Assembly (NCBI RefSeq): GCF_001750285.1
Contig: NZ_MAMP01000012.1
Location: forward strand, 62,001 to 126,000
Direction: 5' to 3'
DNA length: 64,000 nt
Source: Domibacillus iocasae
GTDB lineage: Bacteria; Bacillota; Bacilli; Bacillales; Domibacillaceae
Position 1 is the stretch's first letter. Every line of letters starts with the position of its first letter. A program made the translations under genes and the position numbers. Below are positions 15,280 through 25,402 of this stretch, in pieces. The notes under the pieces were generated by a model. The model worked only from the letters and a program-made list of their open reading frames with translations, had not been told where the DNA came from and ran no database searches.

Positions 15280-15759
15280 ATGTTTAATTTAAGCGATATG
15301 GGTACATTCATGTGGGCGTTTTTTATAACTCTTCCGTTGACGCTGCTCATTCATACAGGTGGACATGCCTTCTTTGCGTATTTGTTCGGCAGTAAAACAT
15401 CGTTAATTATTGGCCGCGGAGGCAAGCTTTTTCAATTGAAAAACATTGAAATCCGTAAACTGTATTTTATTGATTCTGCTTGTCAGTACGATCAGTTGAG
15501 AAGTGAACGACGGTGGAAGCACGCTCTTATTTACGCAGGCGGTCCCCTCTTTAATATTTTGTCTATTTTGATTGTCAATGGCTTGATTCAAGCTAGTATT
15601 CTTCCGGCACATATGTTTTTCTATCAGTTTGTTTATTTTTCGGTCTACCTTGTGTTTTTTGCTCTCCTTCCAGTAGAATATGGAGAGGAAAAACCGAGTG
15701 ACGGAAAAGCGATTTATGACGTATTAAAGTTTGGGAAAGTGTATAAAGAATTTGATTAA
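15280..15759 (+). CDS. M50-like membrane protein with degenerate HExxH
   Basis: A 159-aa integral membrane protein with about four hydrophobic segments. The first carries IHTGGHAFFAYLFG in the position of the site-2-protease motif HExxH, but the catalytic Glu is Gly (HTGGH). A GGPLFNILS segment and PSDG near the C-terminus echo the second M50 motif. It is therefore probably a non-proteolytic relative, or a zinc-binding scaffold. AAAAAGGAG precedes the ATG. Confidence 0.6.
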   Translation: MFNLSDMGTFMWAFFITLPLTLLIHTGGHAFFAYLFGSKTSLIIGRGGKLFQLKNIEIRKLYFIDSACQYDQLRSERRWKHALIYAGGPLFNILSILIVNGLIQASILPAHMFFYQFVYFSVYLVFFALLPVEYGEEKPSDGKAIYDVLKFGKVYKEFD

Positions 15760-15800
15760 AAACAAACTCCACGGCGGCAGCTATGGGGTTTGTTTTTTTG
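15757..15800 (+). terminator. terminator
   Basis: AAACAAACTCC...GGGGTTTGTTTTTTT imperfect stem and U run. Confidence 0.7.
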
Positions 15801-15897
15801 TTAAATTGGTATTGCCAGATTGGCTGAATAACGATAAAGGGAGAAGGAATGGTAAAATAAAAATAACGATTTTTAACACTTACTTGGAGGTGAAAAC

Positions 15898-17085
15898 ATG
15901 GAAAGTTTTTACCCGAAAAATGGTCGTGTTATTCTCCATATTGATGCAAATGCATTTTTTGCCAGCGTGGAAATGGCGGAAAATCCGGCATTGAAAAATA
16001 AGCCGGTGATTATCTCGGGAAACCCGGAAGAACGAAAAGGCATCGTTGTCGCTGCTAATTATTTGTGCAAGGCCAAAGGAGTATACACAACGATGGCGCT
16101 GCGGGAAGCGTTGAAGCACGTGCCGGAAGCGGTTGTGATCAAGCCAAATCATACGGTCTATAAAGAATACTCGAAGCAAATTTTTGCGTATTTAGAAGAA
16201 ATTTCTCCGTTGATTGAATATGCGTCCATCGATGAAGCATATCTCGATATTACAGCGTGTGCGCATCTTGGCTCTCCGATCGATATTGCGATGAAAATTC
16301 AGCAAGAAATAGTAAAACGATTGGATATTCCTCTTTCAATCGGAATTGCTCCGAATAAATTTTTAGCTAAAATGGCGAGTGATATGAAAAAACCTCTTGG
16401 ACTTACGGTGTTAAGAAAAAGGGATGTAGAACGTGTCCTTTGGAATAAGCCAGTGGTGGAAGCGCATGGGATTGGCGAAAAAACAGCCGCAAAATTGCAC
16501 GAGCATGGGATTGTAACAATGGGGGATCTGGCGAAAGTAGATGTAAAAAAAGTTCAGGCCATTATGGGCGTGCGGGGTGTCCGGATGAGGGAACGTGTAA
16601 ACGGCATCGATAACCGTCCTGTGGATCCGGAAGCAAATACATCTTATAAAAGCATCGGCAACTCGACCACTTTTCCGACAAACATCGCCGAGCCGGCTGC
16701 TATTCGTGTTAAGCTGCGCGCATTGTCCCGTTCGGTCAGTGCACGAATGAAACAGAAAAAAGCAGTTTCGCGGACGATTCAAGTGATGATTCGCTACGAT
16801 GATTTTAAAACCGTTACAAGGAGCCAGACACTGCACCGGGACATTCAGGAAGAAGCGGATCTTTTTGTTGCCGCTGAAAGGATTTTTTTCAAACATTGGA
16901 ACGGCGAACCGGTCAGGCTCCTTGGGATAACAGCGCAAAATGCTGTAGATAAACGGACACAAACGACCCAAATGGACTTGTTTTCCTTTCAAGAAGAAGC
17001 AGATAAACTGGAGCCGCTTTTCACAGCTGTTGAAACATTAAAGAGAAAATTTGGCGACAGTATTATAAAAAAAGGGCTTGAATAG
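15898..17085 (+). CDS. dinB: DNA polymerase IV (Y-family)
   Basis: A 395-aa Y-family translesion polymerase. The palm motifs HIDANAFFASVE (Asp at about residue 16) and YASIDEAYLD supply the catalytic Asp/Glu residues; the HhH-like thumb (GIGEKTAAKLHEHGI) and little-finger domain follow. It resembles B. subtilis YqjH/PolY1. The C-terminal TQMDLFSF is a beta-clamp-binding type motif (QxxLF). AGGTG precedes the ATG. No SOS box is obvious directly upstream. Confidence 0.93.
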   Translation: MESFYPKNGRVILHIDANAFFASVEMAENPALKNKPVIISGNPEERKGIVVAANYLCKAKGVYTTMALREALKHVPEAVVIKPNHTVYKEYSKQIFAYLEEISPLIEYASIDEAYLDITACAHLGSPIDIAMKIQQEIVKRLDIPLSIGIAPNKFLAKMASDMKKPLGLTVLRKRDVERVLWNKPVVEAHGIGEKTAAKLHEHGIVTMGDLAKVDVKKVQAIMGVRGVRMRERVNGIDNRPVDPEANTSYKSIGNSTTFPTNIAEPAAIRVKLRALSRSVSARMKQKKAVSRTIQVMIRYDDFKTVTRSQTLHRDIQEEADLFVAAERIFFKHWNGEPVRLLGITAQNAVDKRTQTTQMDLFSFQEEADKLEPLFTAVETLKRKFGDSIIKKGLE

Positions 17086-17125
17086 TGAAAAAGTTATTTA
17101 TATAAGTTGATCTAATGTTAAAAGA

Positions 17126-17162
17126 TCAAGCAGCCGGATAGTATGGGCTGCTATTTTCTTTA
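17126..17162 (+). terminator. dinB terminator
   Basis: AGCAGCC...GGGCTGCT stem followed by ATTTTCTTT. Confidence 0.6.
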
Positions 17163-17198
17163 TAATGAAGAAAATAGAATATGAAAGGAAGAAACAAT

Positions 17199-18515
17199 TT
17201 GGACCTCAGCCTGCTTGCACAAAAATACCCAATCATTCAGGAATTGCAAAAAAAGCAAAACACAATATGGATCAACACAAATATAAAAGAGAACAGCCAC
17301 TCACTTTTTTCTAAAAAAGATGTACAGGAGGCAGAAAACCGAATGCAGCGGTTCGCGCCTTATCTTAAAAAAGCATTTCCGGAGCTTGAAAAAACAAACG
17401 GAATCATTGAGTCAACTGTTTTTTCTATCCCTCAAATGAAGAAATGGCTTGAACATATGTCTAATCAAAAAATTGAAGGAGAGTTATTGCTGAAGGCAGA
17501 CAATGCGCTGCCTATATCAGGATCGATCAAAGCACGCGGCGGCATTTATGAAGTTTTAACATACGCCGAACAACTTGCAATAGAAAACGGGCTGATTACT
17601 GAACAGGATCATTACAGTGCTTTTGCTGATCAGGTATTTAAAAAGCTGTTTTCATCTCACCACATTATTGTTGGTTCTACTGGTAATTTAGGCCTCAGCA
17701 TTGGCATTATGAGCGCCGAGATGGGATTCAATGCGACTGTTCATATGTCTGCGGACGCGAAAGAGTGGAAAAAAGCGCTGCTTCGCGAAAAAGGAGCCAT
17801 CGTTGTTGAACATAAAGCAGATTATGAGAAAGCGGTCGCTCAAGGAAGAGAAGAAGCAATGCAGGACCCGAAAGCTTACTTTGTCGACGATGAGCATTCG
17901 CATACGTTATTTTTAGGCTACGCAGTGGCAGGGCTTCGATTGAAGGAGCAGCTTGATGAGGCAGGTGTTGTGGTGGGTGAAGACCATCCGCTTTATGTAT
18001 ATTTGCCATGCGGGATTGGTGGTGGACCGGGCGGCGTTGCGTTTGGTCTTCAGCTCGTTTTTGGTCCGCATGCTTATTGTTTTTTTGCCGAACCGGTGGA
18101 GAGTCCATGTATGCTGCTTGGTCTTGCCACGGGCCTGCATAATCAAATTTCGGTGCAGGATATTGGTTTAACGAATCAAACAGAAGCGGACGGTCTAGCA
18201 GTTGGACGCGCGTCCGGATTTGTCGGGAAACTTGTTGAACCGTTTTTAGCCGGCAGCTATACGGTGGGCGATGATCAATTGTTTGCTATGCTAAGCGGTC
18301 TTGCTGAATCTGAAAATATAAAGCTCGAACCGTCCGCTCTGGCGGGCATGATTGGGCCGACGCTGTTTGCCGGTCAGAAAAAAGTGAAAGGCCGGCCGAT
18401 TCATCTCGTTTGGGCTACGGGTGGAAGTATGGTGCCAAATGGGATTATGGAACAATATATAAAAAAAGGCCGCACCACTCCAACAGCATGTTTCCACCCA
18501 ATGCGAGAAAAATAA
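17199..18515 (+). CDS. dsdA: D-serine dehydratase
   Basis: A PLP-dependent fold-type II enzyme converting D-serine to pyruvate and ammonia. The Schiff-base lysine lies in [12 protein letters not shown], the phosphate-binding loop is [11 protein letters not shown], and the C-terminus has [15 protein letters not shown] and WATGGSMVP. Length (438 aa from 17199) fits DsdA. The TTG at 17199 is preferred because AAAGGAAG lies 7 nt upstream, whereas the ATG at 17181 has no ribosome binding site; this choice is uncertain by six residues. It may serve to detoxify D-serine. Confidence 0.9.
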   Translation: MDLSLLAQKYPIIQELQKKQNTIWINTNIKENSHSLFSKKDVQEAENRMQRFAPYLKKAFPELEKTNGIIESTVFSIPQMKKWLEHMSNQKIEGELLLKADNALPISGSIKARGGIYEVLTYAEQLAIENGLITEQDHYSAFADQVFKKLFSSHHIIVGSTGNLGLSIGIMSAEMGFNATVHMSADAKEWKKALLREKGAIVVEHKADYEKAVAQGREEAMQDPKAYFVDDEHSHTLFLGYAVAGLRLKEQLDEAGVVVGEDHPLYVYLPCGIGGGPGGVAFGLQLVFGPHAYCFFAEPVESPCMLLGLATGLHNQISVQDIGLTNQTEADGLAVGRASGFVGKLVEPFLAGSYTVGDDQLFAMLSGLAESENIKLEPSALAGMIGPTLFAGQKKVKGRPIHLVWATGGSMVPNGIMEQYIKKGRTTPTACFHPMREK

Positions 18516-18578
18516 TTTGTGTCCCTGTATAGTCTCCGGTAAACTATTGAAGGTGAAAACAAAGAGGAGACGTGTATC

Positions 18579-19595
18579 GTGGAAAATATGATTGAAGTAA
18601 AAGAGCTGCGAAAAGAGTTTAAATCGCATTCAAGCCGTTCGGGACTTAAGGGTGCGTTTCGTGATTTATTAACGCGTAATTATAAAGTGGTTCCGGCTGT
18701 AAAGGACATTTCGTTTTCAGTGAAAAGAGGCGAAATGGTCGGCTACATCGGAGAAAATGGAGCTGGAAAGTCAACGAGCATAAAGATGCTGACGGGTATT
18801 TTGACGCCAACATCGGGAACCGTTCGCGTAAATGGGATGGATCCGCATAAAGAACGTGAGGAGTTTGTCCGCTCGATCGGGGTTGTATTCGGCCAGCGCT
18901 CACAGCTTTGGTGGGATATTGCTGTTCAAGAATCGTTTCGTCTGTTGAAAAAGGTGTATAACGTCCCAGATGATGTGTATCATGCGCACATGAACCATGT
19001 GATTGAATCGCTTGATATTGCTCCGCTGCTCGACAAGCCGGTTCGTAAGCTGTCGCTTGGCCAGCGCATGCGGTGTGAGCTCGCGGCCGCATTATTGCAC
19101 AATCCGCCGCTTTTGTTTTTAGATGAGCCGACAATTGGGCTGGATGTGCTCGTAAAGCTGAAAATTCGGAAGTTCTTAAAAGAAATAAATGCAAAGTATA
19201 ACACAACGGTGCTGCTCACGACACACGATTTGAGTGACATTGAAGCGCTTTGTGAACGTGTTGTGATGCTTGATGAGGGGCAGATAATTTATGATGGACA
19301 GCTTAGCAGCCTGCGGTCAAATTGGGGAGAAGGCAAGCAAATTGAGTTTCAGTTTGCAGATACAGCTGTAACAAAAGAAATTCTTCAACCGCTGTTAGCA
19401 GAAATGGATGCCGCCTGGACACCAGGTGACCGCGAAAATGTCTGGATTGCAAACGTGCTTAACGAAGAACACGTGATTTCAGAAGTCATTGGGCGAGTCG
19501 TTGCTGCGCATAAAATTACCGATTTGAAAGTCCATGAAATATCCATTGAAGATATTATCCGTAATATTTATGAAGAAGGCATGACAAATGGGTAA
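18579..19595 (+). CDS. ABC-2 type transporter ATP-binding protein
   Basis: A 338-aa ABC ATPase. Walker A GENGAGKST, signature LSLGQRMRCELA, Walker B LLFLDEPTIGLD and H-loop TTHDLSD are intact, with an additional C-terminal domain of about 85 residues. It belongs with the DUF990-type exporters (daunorubicin/viologen-export-like families). The GTG start has GAGGAG about 9 nt upstream. The end overlaps the first permease by 8 nt, and the three genes form one operon. The substrate is unknown. Confidence 0.88.
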   Translation: MENMIEVKELRKEFKSHSSRSGLKGAFRDLLTRNYKVVPAVKDISFSVKRGEMVGYIGENGAGKSTSIKMLTGILTPTSGTVRVNGMDPHKEREEFVRSIGVVFGQRSQLWWDIAVQESFRLLKKVYNVPDDVYHAHMNHVIESLDIAPLLDKPVRKLSLGQRMRCELAAALLHNPPLLFLDEPTIGLDVLVKLKIRKFLKEINAKYNTTVLLTTHDLSDIEALCERVVMLDEGQIIYDGQLSSLRSNWGEGKQIEFQFADTAVTKEILQPLLAEMDAAWTPGDRENVWIANVLNEEHVISEVIGRVVAAHKITDLKVHEISIEDIIRNIYEEGMTNG

Positions 19596-20379
19596 GTATA
19601 TTGAAATGATTCGCATCCGCTTTTTAATGATGCTTGCATACCGTACCAATTATTATAGCGGCATTTTAATTTACAGCATTAATATTGGCGCTTATTATTT
19701 TCTTTGGAATGCGATTTATGGAGACAAAGGATCGATTGAAGGCATGAGCGCACTGCAAATGAATTCTTATATTTCCATTGCCTGGATGGCGCGGGCGTTT
19801 TATTTTAATAATATCGACCGGGAAATTGCGCAGGAAATTAAAGAAGGTAAAGTAGCAGTAGAGTTGATTCGTCCATATAACTATTTGCTGATGAAGACAA
19901 TGCAGGGGCTTGGTGAAGGCATTTTCCGCCTGTCGTTTTTCTCTGTTCCGGGGATGGTCATTGTGGCGCTCATTTTTCCGATTGCTTTTTCAACGAATCC
20001 GACAACGTGGCTGCTTTTTGCCGTTGCACTCATATTTAGTTTTTTGATTAACATGCAAATCAATTTACTGACAGGAATTTTAACTTTTTTCTTCTATAAC
20101 AATACAGGACTTATTCGGGCGAAGCGGGTCGTGATTGACTTGTTTTCAGGCCTATTGTTGCCAATTAGCTTTTTTCCAGGCTGGGCACAGCAAATAATGA
20201 GTTTTTTGCCATTTCAAGGAATAAGTTACGTGCCGAGTATGATTTTTACGGAAAGCTTCAGCGGATCTGAAATCATAAATGCGGTGCTGTTTCAAGTTGT
20301 CTGGGTGTTCATTTTGATCCTCCCGATTCAAATTCTGTGGCTGATCGCCAGAAAACAGCTTGTTGTACAGGGGGGATAA
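19588..20379 (+). CDS. ABC-2 family permease subunit 1
   Basis: A 263-aa polytopic membrane protein with six hydrophobic segments. The cytoplasmic loop DREIAQEIKEGKVAVELIRP is typical of the ABC-2-type permeases of this system. It overlaps the ATPase gene and lies 3 nt before permease 2, so the three subunits are coupled. Probably heterodimerises with the next protein. Confidence 0.85.
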   Translation: MGKYIEMIRIRFLMMLAYRTNYYSGILIYSINIGAYYFLWNAIYGDKGSIEGMSALQMNSYISIAWMARAFYFNNIDREIAQEIKEGKVAVELIRPYNYLLMKTMQGLGEGIFRLSFFSVPGMVIVALIFPIAFSTNPTTWLLFAVALIFSFLINMQINLLTGILTFFFYNNTGLIRAKRVVIDLFSGLLLPISFFPGWAQQIMSFLPFQGISYVPSMIFTESFSGSEIINAVLFQVVWVFILILPIQILWLIARKQLVVQGG

Positions 20380-20382
20380 GGC

Positions 20383-21168
20383 ATGAAATATATACAGCTC
20401 TTTTTTCAATACGCGGCACAATATATGAAAACACGTCTCACGTACCGGACCGATATGGTTGTGGAAATTTTGTCAGATTTAATGTCGCAGGCCGTTAATT
20501 TTGTTTTTATTTTGCTTGTCTTTGGGCATACGACGATGATCAGTGGCTGGTCACGTGAGGAAATTATTTTTATTTACGGTTTTTTCCTTGTGCCGTTCGC
20601 CATATTCGGTGCGTTTTTTAACATTTGGGACTTTAATGAGCGATACATCGTCAAAGGGGAAATGGACCGGATTTTAACCCGTCCGATCCACAGCCTTTTT
20701 CAAATTGTGCTGGAGCGGATGGAGCTTGAATCGCTTTTTGGCGTTATTACGGGCATTGCGGTCATGTTATATGCGGGAAGCCTTCTTGATCTACAGATAG
20801 CCTGGTACGACCCGTTTGTCTTTGTATTGCTTGTGCTGGGCGGTGCGCTCGTATATGCATCCATTTTTGTATTGATAGCCAGTATCAGTTTTTGGTCGGA
20901 CAGTCCAACGAGTATTATGCCAATGATGTATAACATCGGAAACTACGGCCGTTATCCAGTTAATATTTACAACAATGTTATTCGTTTTGTGCTTACATGG
21001 ATTTTGCCGTTTGCGTTCGTCGGTGTTTATCCGGCTGCGTATTTTTTAGGGCGTGAAGACTGGTATATGTACGCTTTTTTAACACCAGTCATTGGCCTTG
21101 TCTTTTTTGCGTTTTCCATTTTTATGTGGAACGTAGGGGTCACAAAATATCGTGGTGCAGGGAATTAA
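20383..21168 (+). CDS. ABC-2 family permease subunit 2
   Basis: A 261-aa DUF990-type permease with six hydrophobic segments; ERYIVKGEMDRILTRP is the matching cytoplasmic loop. It is the last gene of the exporter operon and is followed by a strong terminator. Function is export of an unknown, possibly toxic, hydrophobic compound. Confidence 0.85.
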   Translation: MKYIQLFFQYAAQYMKTRLTYRTDMVVEILSDLMSQAVNFVFILLVFGHTTMISGWSREEIIFIYGFFLVPFAIFGAFFNIWDFNERYIVKGEMDRILTRPIHSLFQIVLERMELESLFGVITGIAVMLYAGSLLDLQIAWYDPFVFVLLVLGGALVYASIFVLIASISFWSDSPTSIMPMMYNIGNYGRYPVNIYNNVIRFVLTWILPFAFVGVYPAAYFLGREDWYMYAFLTPVIGLVFFAFSIFMWNVGVTKYRGAGN

Positions 21169-21171
21169 AGA

Positions 21172-21208
21172 ATAAAAAGCCAGTCCACAAATGGGCTGGC
21201 TTTTTACT
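21172..21208. terminator. bidirectional terminator
   Basis: AAAAAGCCAGTCC-ACAAAT-GGGCTGGCTTTTT; serves the exporter operon and the convergent SDR gene. Confidence 0.85.
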
Positions 21209-21209
21209 A

Positions 21210-21971
21210 TTACGTCCGGATAAAGGATTTCACAACTTTTGCGGTTGTGCTGCGTGGCAGCAGTTTTGACGCGAAAGCACCGGCTTTGTTTCTGTTGCCA
21301 GTGATTACGACGCGTTTTCCTTGTAACAGTCCATTGACTGCTTCTTTGGCAACCTGGGCAGCCGGCATGGCCTGGCTGAACATTTTTGTCTCTTCAACGC
21401 TGGCAACTGTTCCAAAGTTCGTCTTTGTTGCTCCAGGGCACAAAGCGGTCACCGTTATGTTGGTATGCACCAATTCTTCCGCAAGCGCTTCAGAAAGTGA
21501 CAGAACGAACGCTTTCGTCGCGAAATAAACAGCCATCATCGGACCGGGCTGAAATGCAGCCATGCTTGCAACATTTAAAATCCGGCCGGAATTTCGCTCA
21601 AGCATGCCTAGCAAAAAGAGGTGAGTCAATTCCGTTAACGCTGTCATATTCAGCTGCATCATTTCTGTTTGCTTTTCAAGGCTTAATTCAGCAAACGAAC
21701 CGAGCAGCCCAAAGCCGGCATTGTTGATCAAAACATCTACTTGAATGCCGAGCCGGTCAAGCTCTTCAGCCACTTCTTTTGGCGCTCCTGGCTTGCTTAA
21801 ATCCTTCGCCATTATTTTCATTTCCGTATTTGGGTATGAATCCGCGAATGCTTCTAACTTGTCTTTGCTTCGCGCGACAATGACAAGATTGTATTCGGCT
21901 TCGGCAAAGATTTTGGCAAACTCAAGGCCAAGCCCGCTTGAAGCACCAGTAATTAAAGCTGTTTTATTCAA
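21210..21971 (-). CDS. short-chain dehydrogenase/reductase
   Basis: A 253-aa classical SDR: TGASSGLG cofactor motif, NNAG, Ser in NVASMAAF and the catalytic YFATK (Tyr-x-x-x-Lys). It probably reduces or oxidises a carbonyl/alcohol with NADP(H) (Arg after the second strand, VARS). The TTG at 21971 is the likely start, with AAAGGAG 9 nt upstream; the frame extends 99 codons further with no ribosome binding site. Confidence 0.88.
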   Translation of the reverse strand: MNKTALITGASSGLGLEFAKIFAEAEYNLVIVARSKDKLEAFADSYPNTEMKIMAKDLSKPGAPKEVAEELDRLGIQVDVLINNAGFGLLGSFAELSLEKQTEMMQLNMTALTELTHLFLLGMLERNSGRILNVASMAAFQPGPMMAVYFATKAFVLSLSEALAEELVHTNITVTALCPGATKTNFGTVASVEETKMFSQAMPAAQVAKEAVNGLLQGKRVVITGNRNKAGAFASKLLPRSTTAKVVKSFIRT

Positions 21972-22094
21972 GTTGTTCAGCTCCTTTTCTTCTATAATAT
22001 AACAATAAAAGAAGTACGGAGATTTTGCAAAAAAGAGCTGAAATGTATGATGAGTGGGAATTGATTCATTAAAAACAGATAAACAAATATAATG

Positions 22095-22123
22095 TTGACA
22101 ATGGATAAAAAAAAGCGTAATAT
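22095..22123 (+). promoter_or_regulatory. strong sigma-A-type promoter
   Basis: TTGACA, 17 nt, TAATAT. Drives the candidate RNA at 22130-22250; no coding gene follows. Confidence 0.7.
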
Positions 22124-22129
22124 TCATTA

Positions 22130-22250
22130 TGCGATGAGCTCGTTTGCGTAAGACGGACAGACATTCCTTTTTATGAGGAACATGTTGTGGAGCATGGTCT
22201 GGACGCCGCAAATTTCGAGAAAACCCTGCCAGCTGGCAGGGTTTTTTATT
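22130..22250 (+). ncRNA. candidate small RNA
   Basis: A near-consensus promoter is followed by about 95 nt with no plausible ORF and then a strong terminator (AACCCTGCC-AGCT-GGCAGGGTT plus TTTTTT). The expected transcript is about 120 nt. No RNA family is recognised. It is oriented opposite to, and ends 70 bp beyond the 3' end of, the chemoreceptor-like gene. Confidence 0.5.
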
Positions 22251-22321
22251 TTTTTGAAACGTTCTCACAGCTTGTTTTTATAAAAAGCTTCCCCGTTATA
22301 TACTAAAAAGACGATTTATCA

Positions 22322-23137
22322 TTAAAGTGCACTTATTTTTGATAAGTCATCGGCCGTTTTATTAATTCTTTCATATGTTGCATTTAATTCTTGCATACTT
22401 GCATTATGTTCTTGAGTAAACGCAGCGATTTGGCTTGTTGATTCATTCATCTGGTCAATGGCTTTTTTTATGACGTCAAGCTGTTTTTCAATTTCCACGG
22501 TCCGTTTACTGCTGTTATCAGCCATTTTACGGATTTCATTTGCCACAACAGAAAAACCCCGGCCATGCTCTCCGGATCTGGCTGCTTCAATGGCTGCATT
22601 AATTCCTAAAATATTAGACTGTACCGCGACTTCTTTAACAAGAGAGAGAATCGTTCCAATACTCGCAACATCCTGTTTGATCGCTTCTGACTGTTCGGAT
22701 AATTGCTGAAGCCGTGTGGAAACATCAGAGGATGCATCAGTCATTTCTTCAGTCATTGCAGACATTTTCTGTACCGCTGATGCCAATTCAGTTGCACTGC
22801 TCCTTAACGTAGCTACTTTTTGATGCGATATAAGCGCGCTTAAAACGCCAATTATTTCATTCCCATCAAAAATCGGCTGAGTGATCGAGATATATGGAAA
22901 TCCAAAATTTTCAGGTCCGTTTTCTTCACGTCGAGGTTTGCCGTCTTTTAATGTTTTAAAGGAAGGTACGCTATCAGGAAATTTTTTACCAATTTCACCT
23001 TTTATATCAATCGTTTTTCCAGGCAGATATTGCACATATTCTCCTTCTGTATTCCCGAGCAGCAGACACGCATCTTCCGGGTATGTACTTTGAAACATTG
23101 GCATTGTCTCTTTTATTTGCTGTAATGTTGGATGCAC
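22322..23137 (-). CDS. soluble methyl-accepting chemoreceptor-like protein
   Basis: A 271-aa cytoplasmic protein without membrane helices: an N-terminal sensor-like region (residues 1-105) followed by a short MCP signalling hairpin with the conserved tip (EVAVQSNILGINAAIEAARS, then GRGFSVVANEIRKMA). It resembles B. subtilis YfmS-type soluble receptors, which signal to CheA through CheW or CheV. GTG start with AAGGAGAGG upstream. Methylation sites are not obvious. Confidence 0.85.
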   Translation of the reverse strand: MHPTLQQIKETMPMFQSTYPEDACLLLGNTEGEYVQYLPGKTIDIKGEIGKKFPDSVPSFKTLKDGKPRREENGPENFGFPYISITQPIFDGNEIIGVLSALISHQKVATLRSSATELASAVQKMSAMTEEMTDASSDVSTRLQQLSEQSEAIKQDVASIGTILSLVKEVAVQSNILGINAAIEAARSGEHGRGFSVVANEIRKMADNSSKRTVEIEKQLDVIKKAIDQMNESTSQIAAFTQEHNASMQELNATYERINKTADDLSKISAL

Positions 23138-23471
23138 CGAAAACCTCTCCTTAATGCTGTTAGTATGGTTCTTTTATACTATAATAAAGTTAAAATAATG
23201 AAAACGCTACCAATTTATAATATATAAGAAAAAACAATCAAATTTTATAAGTGGAATCGAAAAAATTTAAAATAGGCAGCCTATTTAAATTAAAAAGATC
23301 GTTTCTTTTAAGTGTGTTTAAGGGGGATTTTGGATGTTAAAGCAAGGGTAATTCCCTAAATAGGTATACTGGCAAACCCTGTTAACATGCAGTCATTATT
23401 TAAATTTTAACAGACGCATAAATAATGTGATGTTCTGCTATCACTTAAGGGCACCGAAAAAACATCCACTT
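23138..23471. other. intergenic, no gene seen
   Basis: AT-rich; contains the divergent promoter area of the chemoreceptor-like gene and no supported ORF or known riboswitch. Confidence 0.4.
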
Positions 23472-23530
23472 AAAAACAGAGGCTGCTCAAAAGCCGGTTT
23501 TCACTGGTTTTGAGACAGCCTCTGTTTTTG
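23472..23530. terminator. long hairpin terminator
   Basis: AAAAACAGAGGCTG..TCAAAA / TTTTGAG.CAGCCTCTGTTTTT, a 20-bp class stem with a U run on both sides; probably ends lexA. Confidence 0.8.
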
Positions 23531-23580
23531 TTGAAGATTTTTTTCATGTAGCGCATACACGTTACATAGGATAGACAAGC

Positions 23581-24198
23581 TTAATGAACTTCACGGTATA
23601 CACCAATGACTTTTCCTAAAATCGTCACGTTCGGAAGCAATATTGGATCCATCGAGGAGTTTTCAGGCTGAAGACGAATATGATCCGCTTCTTTATAAAA
23701 TCTTTTTACCGTCGCTTCATCATCTTCTGTCATCGCGACAACAATGTCTCCATTTTTTGCTGTTTGCTGTTGTCTGACTACAACATAGTCACCGTTTAAA
23801 ATGCCTGCTTCGCGCATGCTTTCTCCAACGATTTCAAGCATGAAAACATGCTCATCCGGCGGTGCAAGACGCTCTGGGAGAGGGAAATACTCTTCCACAT
23901 TTTCAATCGCTGTAATGGGAATACCGGCTGTAACTTTGCCGACGACCGGCACATTAACAGGGTGCTGTTTCGGCACAGAGCTGTCCGTATCTAAAATCTC
24001 AATGGCCCGTGGTTTCGTTGGATCCCGGCGAATATAATTTTTCGCTTCAAGGCGGGCAAGGTGGCCGTGGACTGTTGAACTTGATGCAAGCCCGACTGCT
24101 TCCCCAATTTCCCGCACAGACGGTGGATAGCCTTTTCGACGAACCTCATCTTTGATGAAATCGAGAATATCCTGCTGGCGTTTTGATAATTTAGTCAA
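23581..24198 (-). CDS. lexA: LexA repressor
   Basis: A 205-aa SOS repressor. The N-terminal winged helix ([20 protein letters not shown]) binds SOS boxes; the autocleavage site Ala-Gly lies in VTAGIPI (about residue 91); the Ser in GESM and the Lys in TVKRF form the catalytic dyad. RecA-stimulated self-cleavage derepresses the SOS regulon. TTG start behind GAGAGGTG. It is divergent from yneA with SOS boxes between, the B. subtilis arrangement. Confidence 0.97.
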   Translation of the reverse strand: MTKLSKRQQDILDFIKDEVRRKGYPPSVREIGEAVGLASSSTVHGHLARLEAKNYIRRDPTKPRAIEILDTDSSVPKQHPVNVPVVGKVTAGIPITAIENVEEYFPLPERLAPPDEHVFMLEIVGESMREAGILNGDYVVVRQQQTAKNGDIVVAMTEDDEATVKRFYKEADHIRLQPENSSMDPILLPNVTILGKVIGVYREVH

Positions 24199-24236
24199 TT
24201 TTCTACACCTCTCTTATTTAATATTTACGTACAGTA

Positions 24237-24336
24237 TAACATGTGTTCTGAAATTTAACAAACGTAAGTTCGAATTTTCTCTTGACTGAAACAATCGTTC
24301 GCCTTACAATGAAATTATATCACGAACGGGTATTCG
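24237..24336. promoter_or_regulatory. cluster of LexA (SOS) boxes
   Basis: Four sites resemble CGAAC-N4-GTTCG with one or two mismatches each: 24237-24250 (TAACATGTGTTCTG), 24259-24272 (CAAACGTAAGTTCG), 24288-24301 (GAAACAATCGTTCG) and 24323-24336 (CGAACGGGTATTCG). They flank and overlap the yneA promoter. Confidence 0.75.
24282..24310 (+). promoter_or_regulatory. yneA promoter
   Basis: TTGACT, 17 nt, TACAAT; the third SOS box covers most of the spacer, so LexA would block RNA polymerase. Confidence 0.7.
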
Positions 24337-24353
24337 AAGAAAGGGTGTTCTTA

Positions 24354-24665
24354 GTGGAGAAAGCAAAAAACTATTCTTTTATGTTATTATTAGCGGTAAT
24401 GATCGCATCAGCAGCCTTATATTTTAGTTTTGCAGGCTCAGACGAAACAGTTTATCAGGCCATAAAAGTAGCAAAAGGCGATTCACTTTGGAGTTTAGCT
24501 GAGGATTATCAAGAACTACATAAAATGGATCAAATTGAGTTTATTAAATGGGTACAAGATGAAAATAATTTAATTACAACTAAAATAGTGCCGGGGGAAG
24601 AATTGACCATTCCAGTGCCTGCTGTAACATCTGACAGCAGTCTTCAATTGGCAGACGGGGAATGA
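24354..24665 (+). CDS. yneA: SOS cell-division inhibitor YneA
   Basis: A 103-aa protein: one N-terminal transmembrane segment (SFMLLLAVMIASAALYF) and an extracytoplasmic LysM domain (KVAKGDSLWSLAEDY...LTIPV). It delays division during DNA damage. GTG 24354 is chosen over the upstream in-frame TTG because AAAGGG lies upstream and the length then matches YneA. First gene of the SOS operon yneA-yneB-ynzC. Confidence 0.9.
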   Translation: MEKAKNYSFMLLLAVMIASAALYFSFAGSDETVYQAIKVAKGDSLWSLAEDYQELHKMDQIEFIKWVQDENNLITTKIVPGEELTIPVPAVTSDSSLQLADGE

Positions 24666-24671
24666 TACTAA

Positions 24672-25328
<657 letters not shown>

Positions 25329-25402
25329 GCTTTTTTCTTGTCAGACTCTGTACATTTCTGTACGATAGCGATAAATGAGTAAGGGAAAGGAGCAGAAGGA
25401 AA

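Noticed and set aside
15731-15994. 87-aa plus-strand frame between the M50-like gene and dinB
   Set aside because: Overlaps the terminator and the dinB start in another frame; shadow.
23270-23460. Possible riboswitch in the lexA/chemoreceptor interval (GGCAAACCC-like string)
   Set aside because: Resembles part of a c-di-GMP-I motif only superficially; conserved P2/P3 elements are missing and no gene lies in phase.
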